Shown in pieces: positions 43,991-54,485 of a DNA stretch of 64,000 nt. The notes under the pieces were generated by a model. That model was given only the letters and a program-made list of their open reading frames with translations. It was not told where the DNA came from and did not search any database. The DNA lies in contig BQJU01000002.1 in the NCBI GenBank assembly GCA_021604865.1, positions 124,001 through 188,000 of the forward strand, read 5' to 3'. Within the stretch, counting starts at the first letter, position 1, and every line of letters begins with the position of its first letter. This DNA is from Saprospiraceae bacterium. Its GTDB lineage: Bacteria; Bacteroidota; Bacteroidia; Chitinophagales; Saprospiraceae. A program made the position numbers and the translations under genes.

Positions 43991-44533
43991 CTATTCTGCC
44001 TCCGCCATTTTAGCTTCCATGGACTTGAGGTATTTATTGAGTCGTTCCATCGGTTTTACAATGGCAACCCGCCCGGAACGAACAAATTCATAGATGCCTA
44101 TAACTTTTAAGTCATTCAGCAGGCTAGCAATTTCTTCTTCGTGACCTGTTTTTTCAATGACTACATACTCAGGTTCAATTACCAAAACCCGGGCATTATG
44201 CGATCGGATTATCTTTTCTACCGTATCACCATTAGAAAAGACTGACGTAGGAACTTTATAAAGCGCAATTTCCTGATAAACGATTTCATCTGCTTCGTAA
44301 AAAAAAGCCTTCAGTACGTCCACCTGTTTCTCCAATTGAGCCACTAATTTTTTGACCATCTCCAAAGGAACTTCAACTACGATTGTAAAACGATGAATAC
44401 TTTGGATAGAGGATTGTGAGGTTGTCAGGCTTAATACATTGATGTGCCGACGGGTAAAAATCGAAACAACCCTCGACAAAAGTCCGGTTTGATTTTCTGT
44501 AAAAACCGTGATAGTATATTGGTTGATATCCAT
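43991..44533 (-). CDS. ilvN: Acetolactate synthase small regulatory subunit
   Basis: A 180-residue regulatory partner of acetolactate synthase. The N-terminal ACT domain (YTITVFTENQTGLLSRVVSIFTRRHINVLSL, residues 6-36) binds valine for feedback inhibition, and the C-terminal domain (~85-165) stabilises the complex (IIRSHNARVLVIEPEYVVIEKTG). Starts 4 bases after the ilvB stop. Last gene of ilvD-ilvB-ilvN. Confidence 0.94.
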   Translation of the reverse strand: MDINQYTITVFTENQTGLLSRVVSIFTRRHINVLSLTTSQSSIQSIHRFTIVVEVPLEMVKKLVAQLEKQVDVLKAFFYEADEIVYQEIALYKVPTSVFSNGDTVEKIIRSHNARVLVIEPEYVVIEKTGHEEEIASLLNDLKVIGIYEFVRSGRVAIVKPMERLNKYLKSMEAKMAEAE

Positions 44534-44537
44534 AATA

Positions 44538-46310
44538 TTATTTTTGATTCTTTACGGTCGGTTCTAATACAATTTCATCCACAGCGCAACCCGAAGGTAC
44601 CATAGGAAAGACATTACCCTCCTGTTCTACCTTGATATGCAGGAGATAAGGACCTTCATGTGCCAGCATTTCCGTAATAGCTGCGGTAAGGTCTTCGGGA
44701 TTTTCAATCATTTTACCAGGGACGCCAAATCCTTCGGCAATTTTAATGAAATCTGGATTTTTTAAGGATACCGAGGAATAGCGGCGTTCATAAAAAAGTT
44801 CCTGCCATTGTCTGACCATGCCCAGGTAATTGTTGTCCAGCAATACAATTTTAACCCCCATATTCCACTGAGCACACATGCCCAATTCCTGAATAGTCAT
44901 CTGGAAGCCACCATCGCCAATAAAGGCAACGACTTCTTTATCTGGTTGGGCCAGTTTGGCACCAAAGGCAGCTGGTAATCCATATCCCATTGTTCCAGCC
45001 CCTCCGGAAGAAACCCACTGATTGGAGCCTTTAAAACAGTAATAGCGGGCTGCAATCATCTGATGTTGCCCAACATCAGTGGCAATAATAGCCTTACCAT
45101 CGGTCTGGTCTGAAACTTCCTTTACTGCCATAGCCATCTTAATATGCCCCGATTCGGAGACCCTCATATCTTTCTGAATGACTATTTCCTGCTCAATTCG
45201 GTCACAATCCCGGAAGGAAGCCAGCCATTCGGGGTATGATTTTTCAGCTACTAATGGTAATAATGCTTCAAGGCTCTTCCTGGCATCACCATTAATGGGC
45301 ACATCAGTAGGCACATTTTTATTAATTTCAGAAGGGTCAATCTCGATGTGGATGACTTTGGCTTGTTTGACATATCCGGACAAACGTCCCGTTACCCTGT
45401 CATCAAAACGCATACCGATAGCGATGAGAACATCACATTCATTTTGTTTAAGATTCGGACCATAGTTGCCGTGCATGCCTAGCATACCTACAAAAAGTGG
45501 ATGATCGCAAGAAATGGAACCCAGGCCATGAATGGTAGACCCAACCGGAATGCCGGTCTTTTCAACAAATTCCTGAAAGGCAGATTCTGCTCCCGCAATC
45601 TGAATGCCATGCCCTGCCAGGATCATAGGTTTTTTAGCCTCATTGATCAATTTTGCTGCTGCCTTAAGGTCTTCTGGATCGAGGGTCGGCTGTGGATGAT
45701 AGCTACGAATAAAGGAGCGTTTATGGTAGTGAAATTCCAGTTCCTCTATCTGTGCATTCTTCGTGATATCAATCACTACGGGGCCAGGACGACCTGAATT
45801 GGCAATAAAAAATGCCTTGGCAAATACCTCGGGAATATCGGAAGCTTTGGTGATCTGATAATTCCATTTGGTGACCGGCATGGTGCAATTGATCACATCT
45901 GTTTCCTGAAAGGCATCAGAACCCAAAAGGTCGCTAGGTACCTGCCCTGTGATACATACCAAAGGTGTAGAATCCAGAATAGCATCGCCGAGCCCTGTCA
46001 TCAGATTGGTAGCTCCAGGACCAGAAGTGGCCATGCAAACGCCAATTTTTCGGGTTACTCTGGCATATCCTTCAGCAGCATGGATAGCACCTTGTTCGTG
46101 TCTAGGCAAAATGTGTTTGAGCCGATCTTCGTAGTGATACAACTCATCATAGACTGGCATGATTGCTCCGCCCGGATATCCAAAAATGGTATCTACGTTT
46201 TCTTCGAGAAGACAACGTAGTACAGCTTCCGCGCCATTTATTCTTTCTGTTTTTTCCACTTCTGGTGTGTGGTTGGCGTCTTTTACGGTGGATGACAAAT
46301 TACTTTTCAT
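44538..46310 (-). CDS. ilvB: Acetolactate synthase large subunit
   Basis: A 590-residue thiamine-diphosphate enzyme making 2-acetolactate from two pyruvates, or acetohydroxybutyrate, for valine, leucine and isoleucine synthesis. The catalytic glutamate is in [17 protein letters not shown] (~75), with [15 protein letters not shown], the FAD-domain [12 protein letters not shown] and the TPP/Mg motif [13 protein letters not shown] ... [14 protein letters not shown] (~470-505). The start codon at 46310 opens a short N-terminal tail before [17 protein letters not shown]. Eleven bases after the ilvD stop. Confidence 0.96.
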   Translation of the reverse strand: MKSNLSSTVKDANHTPEVEKTERINGAEAVLRCLLEENVDTIFGYPGGAIMPVYDELYHYEDRLKHILPRHEQGAIHAAEGYARVTRKIGVCMATSGPGATNLMTGLGDAILDSTPLVCITGQVPSDLLGSDAFQETDVINCTMPVTKWNYQITKASDIPEVFAKAFFIANSGRPGPVVIDITKNAQIEELEFHYHKRSFIRSYHPQPTLDPEDLKAAAKLINEAKKPMILAGHGIQIAGAESAFQEFVEKTGIPVGSTIHGLGSISCDHPLFVGMLGMHGNYGPNLKQNECDVLIAIGMRFDDRVTGRLSGYVKQAKVIHIEIDPSEINKNVPTDVPINGDARKSLEALLPLVAEKSYPEWLASFRDCDRIEQEIVIQKDMRVSESGHIKMAMAVKEVSDQTDGKAIIATDVGQHQMIAARYYCFKGSNQWVSSGGAGTMGYGLPAAFGAKLAQPDKEVVAFIGDGGFQMTIQELGMCAQWNMGVKIVLLDNNYLGMVRQWQELFYERRYSSVSLKNPDFIKIAEGFGVPGKMIENPEDLTAAITEMLAHEGPYLLHIKVEQEGNVFPMVPSGCAVDEIVLEPTVKNQK

Positions 46311-46321
46311 GTGATTATAAT

Positions 46322-48001
46322 TTAGAATTCGTCCGTTACACAGCCTGTACTGGCTGAGGAAACGGTTTTGGCATACTTCCTCAATAACCCGGACGTAGCC
46401 CGCAGTGGTGGTGACGTCCAGGCCTTTCTTCTCCTTTTTATTTCTTCATCGCTAAGGTTAGCTTCCAGCGTATTATTGATGGCATCAATAGTAATTTCAT
46501 CTCCATCTTTTAATAAGGCGATTAGTCCACCCACCTGAGCTTCCGGCGTGATATGACCTACCACAAAACCATGAGTTCCTCCTGAAAAACGACCATCGGT
46601 GATCAAGGCGACTTCATTTCCTAGGCCTTCGCCCATCAAAGCAGAGGTGGGTTTGAGCATTTCCGGCATACCTGGCGCTCCTTTGGGGCCGCAATAGCGG
46701 ATGACTACTACATCTCCGGCTTTGATCTTTTTTTGTTTGATAGCCAGGTTGGTAGCTGCTTCTCCATCAAAAACGCGAGCAGTGCCCGTAAATATTTCGC
46801 CTTCCTTTCCGGTTATTTTGGCAACAGAACCTTCTTCTGCGAGATTGCCGTATAATATCTGTAAATGGCCTGTAGATTTGATCGGCTGTTCAAAGGGTTT
46901 TATGATTTTTTGCCCCTTTTGTAATCCTGGAACATCTGCAAGATTTTCAGCAATTGTTTTGCCCGTTACTGTAAGGCAATCACCATTAAGGTATCCTTCC
47001 TCAAGCAATAACTTCATGACAGCTGGCACCCCACCAATATTAAACAAGTCTTCCATTACATATTGACCACTGGGCTTTAAATCTGCCAGAAAAGGTGTTT
47101 TATCACTGATGCGTTGGAAATCATCCAGGCTGATATCTACCTGTACTGATTTGGCCATGGCTATCAAGTGCAGAACTGCATTGGTGGAACCTCCCAATAC
47201 CATGACTACGGTGATGGCATTCTCAAATGCCGCTTTTGTCATGATGTCTTTGGGCTTAATGTCTTTTTTCATCAAATTGCGAATGGCCGGACCAACTTTG
47301 AGGCAATCTTCGATCTTATCCAGACTAGTAGCTGGATAGGAGGAATTAAAGGGTAAACTCATACCCATGGCTTCGATGGCCGATGCCATCGTATTGGCCG
47401 TATACATACCTCCACAGGCCCCTGGACCAGGACAGGATTTTTTGACCACTGCTCGAAAATCTGCTTCGCCAATGGTGCCCGCTATCTTTTGGCCATGGGC
47501 TTCGAAGGCTGAAACAATATCCAATTTTTTATCCAGGTGACAACCGGGGCTAATGGTGCCGCCATAAACCAAGATAGAGGGGCGATTGAGTCGACCCAAT
47601 GCAATCATAGCTCCGGGCATATTTTTGTCGCAACCCACAACAGGCACTACAGCATCATACCATTGAGCAGAAACTACAGTTTCAATAGAATCTGCGATAA
47701 TATCGCGTGACGGAAGGGAAAAACGCATTCCATCTGTACCCATTGATATGCCATCACTCACGCCAATTGTGTGAAAAATAAGGCCCACAAGACCTTCTTT
47801 GAGGATGCCTTTCTTAACCTGCTCAGCCAGGGCATTGAGGTGCATATTGCAGGTATTGCCTTCCCATCCGGTGCTTACTATACCTACTTGTCCTTTTTTC
47901 ATATCATCCTCTGTCAACCCAATTCCGTATAACATGGCCTGGGCTGCTGGCTGGGTGTCGTCTTGTGTGATTCGCTTACTGTATTTATTAAGTTCTTCCA
48001 T
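46322..48001 (-). CDS. ilvD: Dihydroxy-acid dehydratase
   Basis: A 559-residue iron-sulfur dehydratase for the third step of branched-chain amino acid synthesis. Cluster cysteines are in [14 protein letters not shown] (~124) and [22 protein letters not shown] (~190-211), plus [30 protein letters not shown] and [15 protein letters not shown] are family signatures. Length is normal. First gene of the operon; ilvC, ilvA and leu genes are not in the window. I do not see a clear attenuator: the upstream region (48002-48167) offers only a weak TACCTTTA element at 48031-48038. Confidence 0.96.
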   Translation of the reverse strand: MEELNKYSKRITQDDTQPAAQAMLYGIGLTEDDMKKGQVGIVSTGWEGNTCNMHLNALAEQVKKGILKEGLVGLIFHTIGVSDGISMGTDGMRFSLPSRDIIADSIETVVSAQWYDAVVPVVGCDKNMPGAMIALGRLNRPSILVYGGTISPGCHLDKKLDIVSAFEAHGQKIAGTIGEADFRAVVKKSCPGPGACGGMYTANTMASAIEAMGMSLPFNSSYPATSLDKIEDCLKVGPAIRNLMKKDIKPKDIMTKAAFENAITVVMVLGGSTNAVLHLIAMAKSVQVDISLDDFQRISDKTPFLADLKPSGQYVMEDLFNIGGVPAVMKLLLEEGYLNGDCLTVTGKTIAENLADVPGLQKGQKIIKPFEQPIKSTGHLQILYGNLAEEGSVAKITGKEGEIFTGTARVFDGEAATNLAIKQKKIKAGDVVVIRYCGPKGAPGMPEMLKPTSALMGEGLGNEVALITDGRFSGGTHGFVVGHITPEAQVGGLIALLKDGDEITIDAINNTLEANLSDEEIKRRRKAWTSPPLRATSGLLRKYAKTVSSASTGCVTDEF

Positions 48002-48167
48002 TTAATTTGATTAGTTTGTTTCAGCAATGTTAAAGGTAAACGGCTGTATGAAGTTTTTAGAATTAAAAAATGTGATTGTTACGAGCCAAAGCAGGTTGAT
48101 ATTTTAGTTAAAACACTAGTAATCAATACACTACATTAGATGGTCTTACGAATTTAGCAAGTAATAT

Positions 48168-48210
48168 AAACAAAAAAGCCACCCTCGTAACGAGAGCGGC
48201 TTTTTTGTTT
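48168..48210. terminator. Bidirectional-looking terminator after the barrel gene
   Basis: AAACAAAAAAGCC pairs with GGCTTTTTTGTTT (48198-48210), with an inner CTCG/CGAG stem. It ends the minus-strand gene at 48219 and would also insulate the ilv promoter. Confidence 0.8.
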
Positions 48211-48218
48211 AAGTACCA

Positions 48219-48893
48219 TTATTTCTCAAATCTCAAGCCGAGATGCAACCCAACATACCAAGCCATCAAGCCTTTTTTTTCAGATGCAGCGGGTTCATCC
48301 GTAGAGGTTGAGGATTTTGGAAAATTCCAGGTATAGCCAGGTAGATAGCGCAATCCTCCCATTGGGGTAATTGTGACAAAGTCGTTAATACCCAGGTCAA
48401 ATCCTAGTCCTGCACCCAAGCTAAAACTCGAGCCATCAGCATCCTCTGGGGTTTCTTCTCCAAATTGATACTCTTGTTTGAAATAACTGTAACCCGGAGA
48501 AAGTTGAAGAAAAAGGCCTTTTTCCAGAGTAGGGCCTTCCTTGGAAAAAGTGGGACAGTCACAGTCTCCTCCAAAATCCAGAAAATAGATACGGGTATTG
48601 AAATAAAAGTTGAAGAATTGAATTTTTGCATCAAAATCCTGTGCCTCCAGGTTCTGCTTCGACAGGCTGTAATTCAATTCCGGCAGAAATTCGATTCGCT
48701 TATTTTTTAATCTAAACCAATAATTGATGCCAAATGCTGGGCCATTGGCTTGCAATTCAAACCCTTCATCCGTTCCATTTACAGTGGACAAAGTTTCGGC
48801 TTGTGGCATAAAATAGGTGCCATTAAACCCGATCTGGGCATTAAGCGGCAAAGTGAATGCGATACTAAGGCAAATAGCTAAATTTCGGATCAT
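48219..48893 (-). CDS. Outer-membrane beta-barrel protein of unknown function
   Basis: A 224-residue protein with a signal peptide (MIRNLAICLSIAFTLPLNA, then Q). The mature chain is a series of amphipathic strands (FGINYWFRLKNKRIEFLPELNYSLS, IQFFNFYFNTRIYFLDFGG, GLFLQLSPGYSYFKQEY, LGAGLGFDLGINDFVTITPMGGLRYLPGYTW) ending AWYVGLHLGLRFEK, with the terminal aromatic-rich strand expected for an 8- to 10-strand barrel. A Cys pair in GGDCDCPTF sits in a loop. No specific function can be assigned. Divergent from rimO. Confidence 0.72.
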   Translation of the reverse strand: MIRNLAICLSIAFTLPLNAQIGFNGTYFMPQAETLSTVNGTDEGFELQANGPAFGINYWFRLKNKRIEFLPELNYSLSKQNLEAQDFDAKIQFFNFYFNTRIYFLDFGGDCDCPTFSKEGPTLEKGLFLQLSPGYSYFKQEYQFGEETPEDADGSSFSLGAGLGFDLGINDFVTITPMGGLRYLPGYTWNFPKSSTSTDEPAASEKKGLMAWYVGLHLGLRFEK

Positions 48894-48949
48894 AATTCAG
48901 GTTTTGTTGATATAACGAATAATTAGGTTTCCTTGTATAGCAAAATGCC

Positions 48950-48957
48950 TATCTTTG
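48950..48957 (+). promoter_or_regulatory. rimO promoter, minus-7 element TATCTTTG
   Basis: Exact TAnnTTTG match; predicted leader about 28 bases. A TTG at 48933 has a short spacing of 14. Confidence 0.5.
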
Positions 48958-48990
48958 TTCACTTTTTCGAAAGGAGATTATTTCTAAAAT

Positions 48991-50310
48991 ATGAAGACAA
49001 AGACCTTAAAACAAGATAAAGTCAATGTAATCACGCTGGGGTGCTCAAAAAACCTGGTGGATTCGGAGAATATTATCACGCAATTGCGGGGTAATGATTA
49101 CGAAGTAGTGCATGACAGCAACGAAGAGGATGCCAATATCATCGTGGTAAATACCTGTGGGTTTATAGACCTGGCAAAGGAAGAGTCGGTCAATACGATC
49201 CTTGAATATGCTGCAATCAAGAAACAGGGAGGGATTGATAAGCTTTATGTCACCGGTTGCCTTTCTCAACGATATAAAGATGATTTAGAAAAGGAGATTC
49301 CTGAAGTTGATGCCTATTTCGGCACTTTGGAATTACCTGGCTTGCTGGCCAAATTAAATGCGGATTACAAACATGAACTGATCGGCGAAAGAATTACAAC
49401 CACTCCCCAGCATTATGCCTATCTGAAAATTTCAGAAGGCTGTAATCGGACCTGTTCTTTTTGCGCCATTCCTTTAATGCGGGGAAAACACATCTCCAAG
49501 CCTATTGAAGCATTGGTAGCTGAAGCCAGGAATCTAGCCAAAATGGGGGTTAAAGAACTCATGCTGATTGCTCAAGAGTTGACTTATTATGGCCTGGATA
49601 TTTACAAAAAGCGGGAACTACCCCGGCTTCTTGATGCATTGGCCGATGTAGAAGGTATCGAATGGATTCGGCTTCATTATGCCTATCCAAGCAAGTTTCC
49701 AACAGAAATTTTTGAGGTGATGGCTCGCCGCCCGGAGATTTGTAATTATCTCGATATGCCACTACAACATGCCAGCGATGGAGTCTTAGAACGAATGCGT
49801 CGGCAAATAACCCGGAAGGAAACGGAAGACCTGGTGCAAACAGCCAGGCAACATGTTCCCGATTTGACTTTGCGCACCACCTTATTGGTTGGGTTTCCAG
49901 GTGAGACTGATGCCGAATTTGAAGAACTATGTGACTTTGTTCGGGCCATGAGATTTGATCGGCTAGGCGTATTTCAATATTCCCACGAAGAAGGTACCAG
50001 CGGCTATTTACTGGAAGATGATGTGTCGGCAGCCGTAAAAGCAGAACGGGCCAACCAAATCATGGAAATCCAACAAGAAATTTCTTTTGAAAAGAATCAG
50101 GAACTTAAGAATCAGGTAAAAAAAGTACTTTTTGACCGTAAGGAAGGTGAATATTTTGTCGGCCGTACCGAGGGTGATTCGCCAGAAGTAGACAATGAAG
50201 TGTTAGTGAAGGCAAAGGATCATTATGTTAGGGTAGGGGACTTTGCAATGGTTAAAATAACAGAAGCCACTGAATATGATTTGTACGGAGAGGTGGTCGA
50301 CGTTCAATAA
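48991..50310 (+). CDS. rimO: Ribosomal protein S12 methylthiotransferase
   Basis: A 439-residue radical-SAM enzyme that adds a methylthio group to an aspartate of ribosomal protein S12. The N-terminal MTTase domain has its auxiliary-cluster cysteines in VITLGCSKNLVDSE, VNTCGFIDLAKEES and VTGCLSQRY. The radical-SAM cluster C151-x3-C155-x2-C158 is in GCNRTCSFCAIPLMRGKH, and a TRAM domain lies at ~375-439. LGCSKNxVDSE plus the C-terminal pattern distinguishes RimO from the tRNA enzyme MiaB. Full length. Confidence 0.96.
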   Translation: MKTKTLKQDKVNVITLGCSKNLVDSENIITQLRGNDYEVVHDSNEEDANIIVVNTCGFIDLAKEESVNTILEYAAIKKQGGIDKLYVTGCLSQRYKDDLEKEIPEVDAYFGTLELPGLLAKLNADYKHELIGERITTTPQHYAYLKISEGCNRTCSFCAIPLMRGKHISKPIEALVAEARNLAKMGVKELMLIAQELTYYGLDIYKKRELPRLLDALADVEGIEWIRLHYAYPSKFPTEIFEVMARRPEICNYLDMPLQHASDGVLERMRRQITRKETEDLVQTARQHVPDLTLRTTLLVGFPGETDAEFEELCDFVRAMRFDRLGVFQYSHEEGTSGYLLEDDVSAAVKAERANQIMEIQQEISFEKNQELKNQVKKVLFDRKEGEYFVGRTEGDSPEVDNEVLVKAKDHYVRVGDFAMVKITEATEYDLYGEVVDVQ

Positions 50311-50381
50311 AGATTGAAAAATAGCTTTTTCGACTAAACAATATACCCCTCTAACCTTTTGTAAGTATAAACAAACCTAAG

Positions 50382-50846
50382 ATGACTAACGCTTCAGGTT
50401 CAATTTTTGATAAAGCATACGACCCGGTTCATCAGGCGATTGTAACATTTGGAGGGGTGGTTGTCTTTATCTTGATTTCCAAATTATTGGATATTTTAGG
50501 GCTTCTCAATGTGCCTGAACGTTTTCCCTGGATGACTGCCGCAGCGTTTATCCTGTTATTTTCCATCTTTAATAGTGTCCTTTCTCTGGCCTCAAAAGAT
50601 ATCATGAAATATTGGGGACGATCCATTTATTGTTTCCTTGGCCTTGCTGCTTCCTCAGGGCTTGTAGCATATCTATCATCTTCCATTCCCATTGGAGAGG
50701 CTGGATCTTATCGCTGGATTTATATTGTACTGACTATTGGTTACCTTGTATTTCTCAGTATCGTTGCATTTATCAAGCAAATTGTTGAGTTTGCCCAAAA
50801 AGAAGAGTGGAATCATCCCCGAATCCGACGAAAGAATAAAAAGTAG
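50382..50846 (+). CDS. Small integral membrane protein of unknown function
   Basis: A 154-residue protein with four predicted membrane helices: ~17-38 (QAIVTFGGVVVFILISKLLDIL), ~50-70 (MTAAAFILLFSIFNSVLSLA), ~80-100 (RSIYCFLGLAASSGLVAYLS) and ~110-130 (WIYIVLTIGYLVFLSIVAFI), and a basic C-terminal tail. No catalytic motif is visible and I do not recognise the family. It lies between rimO and the MsrB lipoprotein in the same direction. Confidence 0.7.
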   Translation: MTNASGSIFDKAYDPVHQAIVTFGGVVVFILISKLLDILGLLNVPERFPWMTAAAFILLFSIFNSVLSLASKDIMKYWGRSIYCFLGLAASSGLVAYLSSSIPIGEAGSYRWIYIVLTIGYLVFLSIVAFIKQIVEFAQKEEWNHPRIRRKNKK

Positions 50847-50987
50847 TTAGTTGTCGTGAAACAACATTTCACCTGTAAACTTTTTAATAAAAAAAACGAT
50901 TCAATCATAAACGTGTTGATCGATAGTTTCCCTTTGATCTCTTCTCTTAGCATTTTAACTTACTCACGAATATTAAAAAAGAACATC

Positions 50988-51557
50988 ATGAAAAAGAATA
51001 TTTATTGGATGCTCTGTCCACTGTTTATCTTGTTAACCGCTTCCTGCAATCAGGCTCAACAAAATAAAATTAGCGTAGCTGACAAAGGCTCAACAGAAAA
51101 AGTAATGACTCAAGACTACAATGGGCCCTTTATCGGTCTTGATGGTGATACCCTTACCAAAGTTGTCAAATCGGATGCAGAATGGAAGGCAGAGTTAGAT
51201 GCACAAGCATTTGAGGTGTTGCGGGAAGCAGGGACGGAACGGGCTTTTACCGGCAATTTGTGGGACAATAAAAAAGAAGGTATTTACACTTGTGGGGGCT
51301 GTGGTATACCCCTATTTAGTTCTGCTACCAAATTTAAGTCAGGTACCGGATGGCCTAGTTTTTATGAACCAATCCGGGAGGAAAATGTTGCCGAAAAAAC
51401 CGATAGCAGTTATGGCATGTCTCGCACTGAAGTACTTTGTGCCCGATGTGATGGCCATCTGGGGCATATTTTTCCTGATGGGCCCAAACCAACAGGTTTG
51501 CGCTATTGTATCAACTCTGTTTCTCTAAATTTTGTAGAACAAAAGCCTAAAAATTAG
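50988..51557 (+). CDS. msrB: Peptide-methionine (R)-S-oxide reductase MsrB, lipoprotein form
   Basis: A 189-residue reductase of oxidised methionine. The open frame extends 44 codons upstream from a GTG, but ATG at 50988 begins a lipoprotein signal ([20 protein letters not shown]). Zinc-binding pairs C102-x2-C105 ([10 protein letters not shown]) and C151-x2-C154 ([11 protein letters not shown]) are complete, and the catalytic Cys174 is in [12 protein letters not shown]. Substrate contacts GTGWPSF are present. Lipidation predicts it protects periplasmic or surface proteins from oxidative damage. Ends just before a bidirectional terminator. Confidence 0.94.
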   Translation: MKKNIYWMLCPLFILLTASCNQAQQNKISVADKGSTEKVMTQDYNGPFIGLDGDTLTKVVKSDAEWKAELDAQAFEVLREAGTERAFTGNLWDNKKEGIYTCGGCGIPLFSSATKFKSGTGWPSFYEPIREENVAEKTDSSYGMSRTEVLCARCDGHLGHIFPDGPKPTGLRYCINSVSLNFVEQKPKN

Positions 51558-51570
51558 CATTTATCACAGC

Positions 51571-51613
51571 ATAAAAAAGGGGCATCAACCAATTGGTCGA
51601 TGCCCCTTTTTAT
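51571..51613. terminator. Bidirectional terminator between msrB and the T9SS protein
   Basis: ATAAAAAAGGGGCATC and GATGCCCCTTTTTAT pair around an inner ACC-AATT-GGT, with A- and T-runs on the two sides; both converging genes end here. Confidence 0.9.
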
Positions 51614-51628
51614 TTAAAATCGGACAGC

Positions 51629-54295
51629 TTAGCGACTAACGACCAGTCTCTGAGTTGCCTGATGTTTTCCGTCAGAAAGGTGTACAAAATAAACACCTTC
51701 AGCCAGATTATTAAGGTCTAATTGAAGTGTTCCGTTTAATGCCTGAGAAACAACTTGTTGTTGCATTACAGCACCAATGGTATTGGTCAATTTAACCTGC
51801 AGGTCAACACTTTCCTGGAAGTTGAAAGAGATCTGAGCCTGTTGGTTCGCAGGATTTGGGAACAAGTTGATAGCTTGCTGGAATGCAAGGTCTTCAGTAC
51901 CAACAGTCAAACCAACAGTTACAGTGATGACAAAATCATCTCCACAACCTGTAGCATCACTGACAGTAACCATATAGTCACCAGAAGCAAGACCTGTGAT
52001 CGATTCAGTTGTTTCACCATTGCTCCATTCATAAGTATATGCTCCAGAACCACCGGCAACAGCAACAGAAGCTTCACCGTTATTACCCGGAGGAGTAACT
52101 TCGTTCACACTGGCTCCACTACCCTCGATAGCATCAAATGCCGGCAACAGATTCACCAGAATCGAAGAACCTGTAATTACACAACCTTCAGAAAAGTCGA
52201 GTCCAACAACCGTACCATCCGTGTCAATGGCTCCACCAAAAACGATTGGCGTAAAGTAATAAGAACCAGCAGGTAACTGTGTTCCATCATTAACCAATGC
52301 TGGGGCATAAGCGGTAGGAGAACCACCAAATGCGCCCTGGTAGCTTGCCTCTGTAAATGGAGAGGTAGAACCGGTAACATCAGCAGCAAAAACAGCCCAG
52401 CGGAATTGATTCAAGCCATCAATATTAGGAACGACAACACCATCAATAGTGAAAACAGTAGTTGCTCCGAAACAAACGTTTTCTTCACCGGTTGAAGTAC
52501 CCACGCTGATATCTTCACAAGTAACGAGGTCAACCTCGGTAATTTGAACACAGAATTCTCCGACAGATCCATCCCATCCGTCAACCAAGACATAATAGGT
52601 TGTACCTGGGGTAGTTTGCAATACCACTATTGAAGCCAAAGCATCTGGTTCAACGTTTCCATCATCATTACAAGCTACAGCAGTCAGGTTGCCACAGTCA
52701 GTACCTTCGTAAACAGCAATTTGAGAATCACCATCCTCAAGGTAGTTGGCTGCAAAGCCTCCACAATTGGTTGTAGTGATTTCATAATCACCACCATCTC
52801 CAACAAAAGTATACCAAACTGGATTATTAAGTGTTGGGGTATCTTCCAGGAAGCAATCGAAGCCGTCAGCTGGTTCTGTACCATCAACTGTTGCATCAGT
52901 GTTGTCAATCATAGGAGAAGTCTGAGCATTGCCATTTCCTTGTCCAAGCAAGCTAGTCAAGTCAGCTGCATCAGCACAAGCATCCGGGGTATCGAATTGT
53001 GTCGTTACAATCCGGAAGTGGTAATCATCAGTTTCCAAAGCCCAGGTTGTTCCAGTAAGGCTATAGGTGCGATTGGCTATAGCTGGAGTGGTTTGTACAA
53101 TCCAGGTTTGACCGGCAGGAACAGTAAATCCTACAAACACATCTCCGGTCATGTCGGCCAATTCAGTCATATAAGGTCTCAAGTCAACTCTGGTCATAGG
53201 GCTGTTATTAGCCAGGGTAGCCTCAGGAGTGACCATAAATGGTGTGACTAAATCAGCACCTGGTAATCCGGCATCATCAGCCCAAATGTGGAACTCAAAG
53301 TCACTATTAGGACGGTTAGTATCGGTGTAGTTTCTGATCAAGGCATAAGCAATATCAGCAGTTCCGTTAAGGGTGAGTTTTACAGCAGCTCCCAACAATC
53401 CGCCGGCCGCATCAGGACCAAAGGAATTAACAAAATCTACAGAAGCATCGTCAACATAAACATGCTGACCTGCGATATAACTATAAGTAGCACTCGTCGC
53501 ATTATTCGCACCAGGAGCAGCATCAGTGATGTCAAGAAAATAATCTACTTGTGAACCAGCAGCTTGTGCGGGAATAATAAACCCGTAGAAATTGCCTACA
53601 ACGTTTATTCCGGCCACAGTTTCCGTAGCGCCTCCATCAACCGTGTAATGGAGGTCTGCAGTACCAATGCCAGAAACGTCAATCAATTCTGCAAATAAAA
53701 CCATATCACTAGCAGAACCTTCATAGAATGCTGGTGGGGTATGCAGTACAAGTGGTGCAGAGTTGTCAACATCAGAACTGGTAATAACAACATCATCGAT
53801 GTAGATACCGTCAACTTCGTAGCCTCCATCAGAGAAAAGACGGAAACGTACACGTACATCAGAATTACCTACCAAACCTCCTAGGGAATAATTATATTCT
53901 ACCCATGGGGTTAGGTTACCTTCACCAAGGAAAGTAGCAATATTGACCCAGGTGGTTCCACCATCCCCACTGGCTTCAACATAACAATAGTCAAAGTTGC
54001 CCCCTTCAATGTCATAAATTGCATTAAATGTAAGATTGGCATCTAAAGCAGCAGAGAGGTCAATGCCTACAGCGGTAGTCGCTGATACATTAACGCCTGT
54101 AGCATAGTTGCCACCAGGACTGTCGGTCAGGGAATTCGAGGGTGAACTGGATTGAGCAGTTGTCAATCCCCAACTGCCTTCAAGGACCCAATTTGCCGTT
54201 CCTGATTCAAAGTCATCAGATAACTCAATGGTTTGGGAAAAAGCAGTAAAAGTTGTTAATAAACAGGCTGTTAAAAAGAGTAATAGTCTCTTCAT
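51629..54295 (-). CDS. Large T9SS type A secreted protein with anchor-like, PPC-like and SprB-repeat domains
   Basis: An 888-residue secreted protein. Signal peptide (MKRLLLFLTACLLTTFTAFS, then Q). Residues ~25-170 form a jelly-roll choice-of-anchor/MAM-like domain (LSDDFESGTANWVLEGSWGL ... VDGIYIDDVVITSSD). Ig-like parts follow. A PPC-like domain is at ~480-600 (PVWYTFVGDGGDYEITTTNCGG, YYVLVDGWDGSVGEFCVQI). An SprB-type repeat is at ~738-793 (GGSGAYTYEWSNGETTESITGL, TVSDATGCGDDF). The last ~78 residues are a type A sorting domain (INLFPNPANQQAQISF ... QRLVVSR). No protease or glycosidase site is visible; an adhesin or matrix role is likely. The upstream 190 bases hold nothing I can name. Confidence 0.85.
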   Translation of the reverse strand: MKRLLLFLTACLLTTFTAFSQTIELSDDFESGTANWVLEGSWGLTTAQSSSPSNSLTDSPGGNYATGVNVSATTAVGIDLSAALDANLTFNAIYDIEGGNFDYCYVEASGDGGTTWVNIATFLGEGNLTPWVEYNYSLGGLVGNSDVRVRFRLFSDGGYEVDGIYIDDVVITSSDVDNSAPLVLHTPPAFYEGSASDMVLFAELIDVSGIGTADLHYTVDGGATETVAGINVVGNFYGFIIPAQAAGSQVDYFLDITDAAPGANNATSATYSYIAGQHVYVDDASVDFVNSFGPDAAGGLLGAAVKLTLNGTADIAYALIRNYTDTNRPNSDFEFHIWADDAGLPGADLVTPFMVTPEATLANNSPMTRVDLRPYMTELADMTGDVFVGFTVPAGQTWIVQTTPAIANRTYSLTGTTWALETDDYHFRIVTTQFDTPDACADAADLTSLLGQGNGNAQTSPMIDNTDATVDGTEPADGFDCFLEDTPTLNNPVWYTFVGDGGDYEITTTNCGGFAANYLEDGDSQIAVYEGTDCGNLTAVACNDDGNVEPDALASIVVLQTTPGTTYYVLVDGWDGSVGEFCVQITEVDLVTCEDISVGTSTGEENVCFGATTVFTIDGVVVPNIDGLNQFRWAVFAADVTGSTSPFTEASYQGAFGGSPTAYAPALVNDGTQLPAGSYYFTPIVFGGAIDTDGTVVGLDFSEGCVITGSSILVNLLPAFDAIEGSGASVNEVTPPGNNGEASVAVAGGSGAYTYEWSNGETTESITGLASGDYMVTVSDATGCGDDFVITVTVGLTVGTEDLAFQQAINLFPNPANQQAQISFNFQESVDLQVKLTNTIGAVMQQQVVSQALNGTLQLDLNNLAEGVYFVHLSDGKHQATQRLVVSR

Positions 54296-54485
54296 TAGAA
54301 AAGGTTTTAATTATTAAAGACAAATGGATATAAAAAATGAATTGATTGAAAATACACGGAGTGGTGGGTGTGGTGTCATCGGGCAATTTTCGGTTATATG
54401 GTAGATAGCATCAAATACGGCCGCAATTTAAAAAAATATAACAACTGATGAATAAAAGGTTGAATATTTAACAGGAACGAGGTAC

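Noticed and set aside
48002-48167. Search for a branched-chain amino acid attenuator before ilvD
   Set aside because: No Leu/Val/Ile-rich leader frame and no alternative hairpins seen; the only hairpin (48168-48210) terminates the neighbouring gene.
50856-50987. N-terminal extension of the MsrB frame from a GTG
   Set aside because: It would bury the lipoprotein signal peptide 44 residues inside the protein; the ATG at 50988 is the sensible start.
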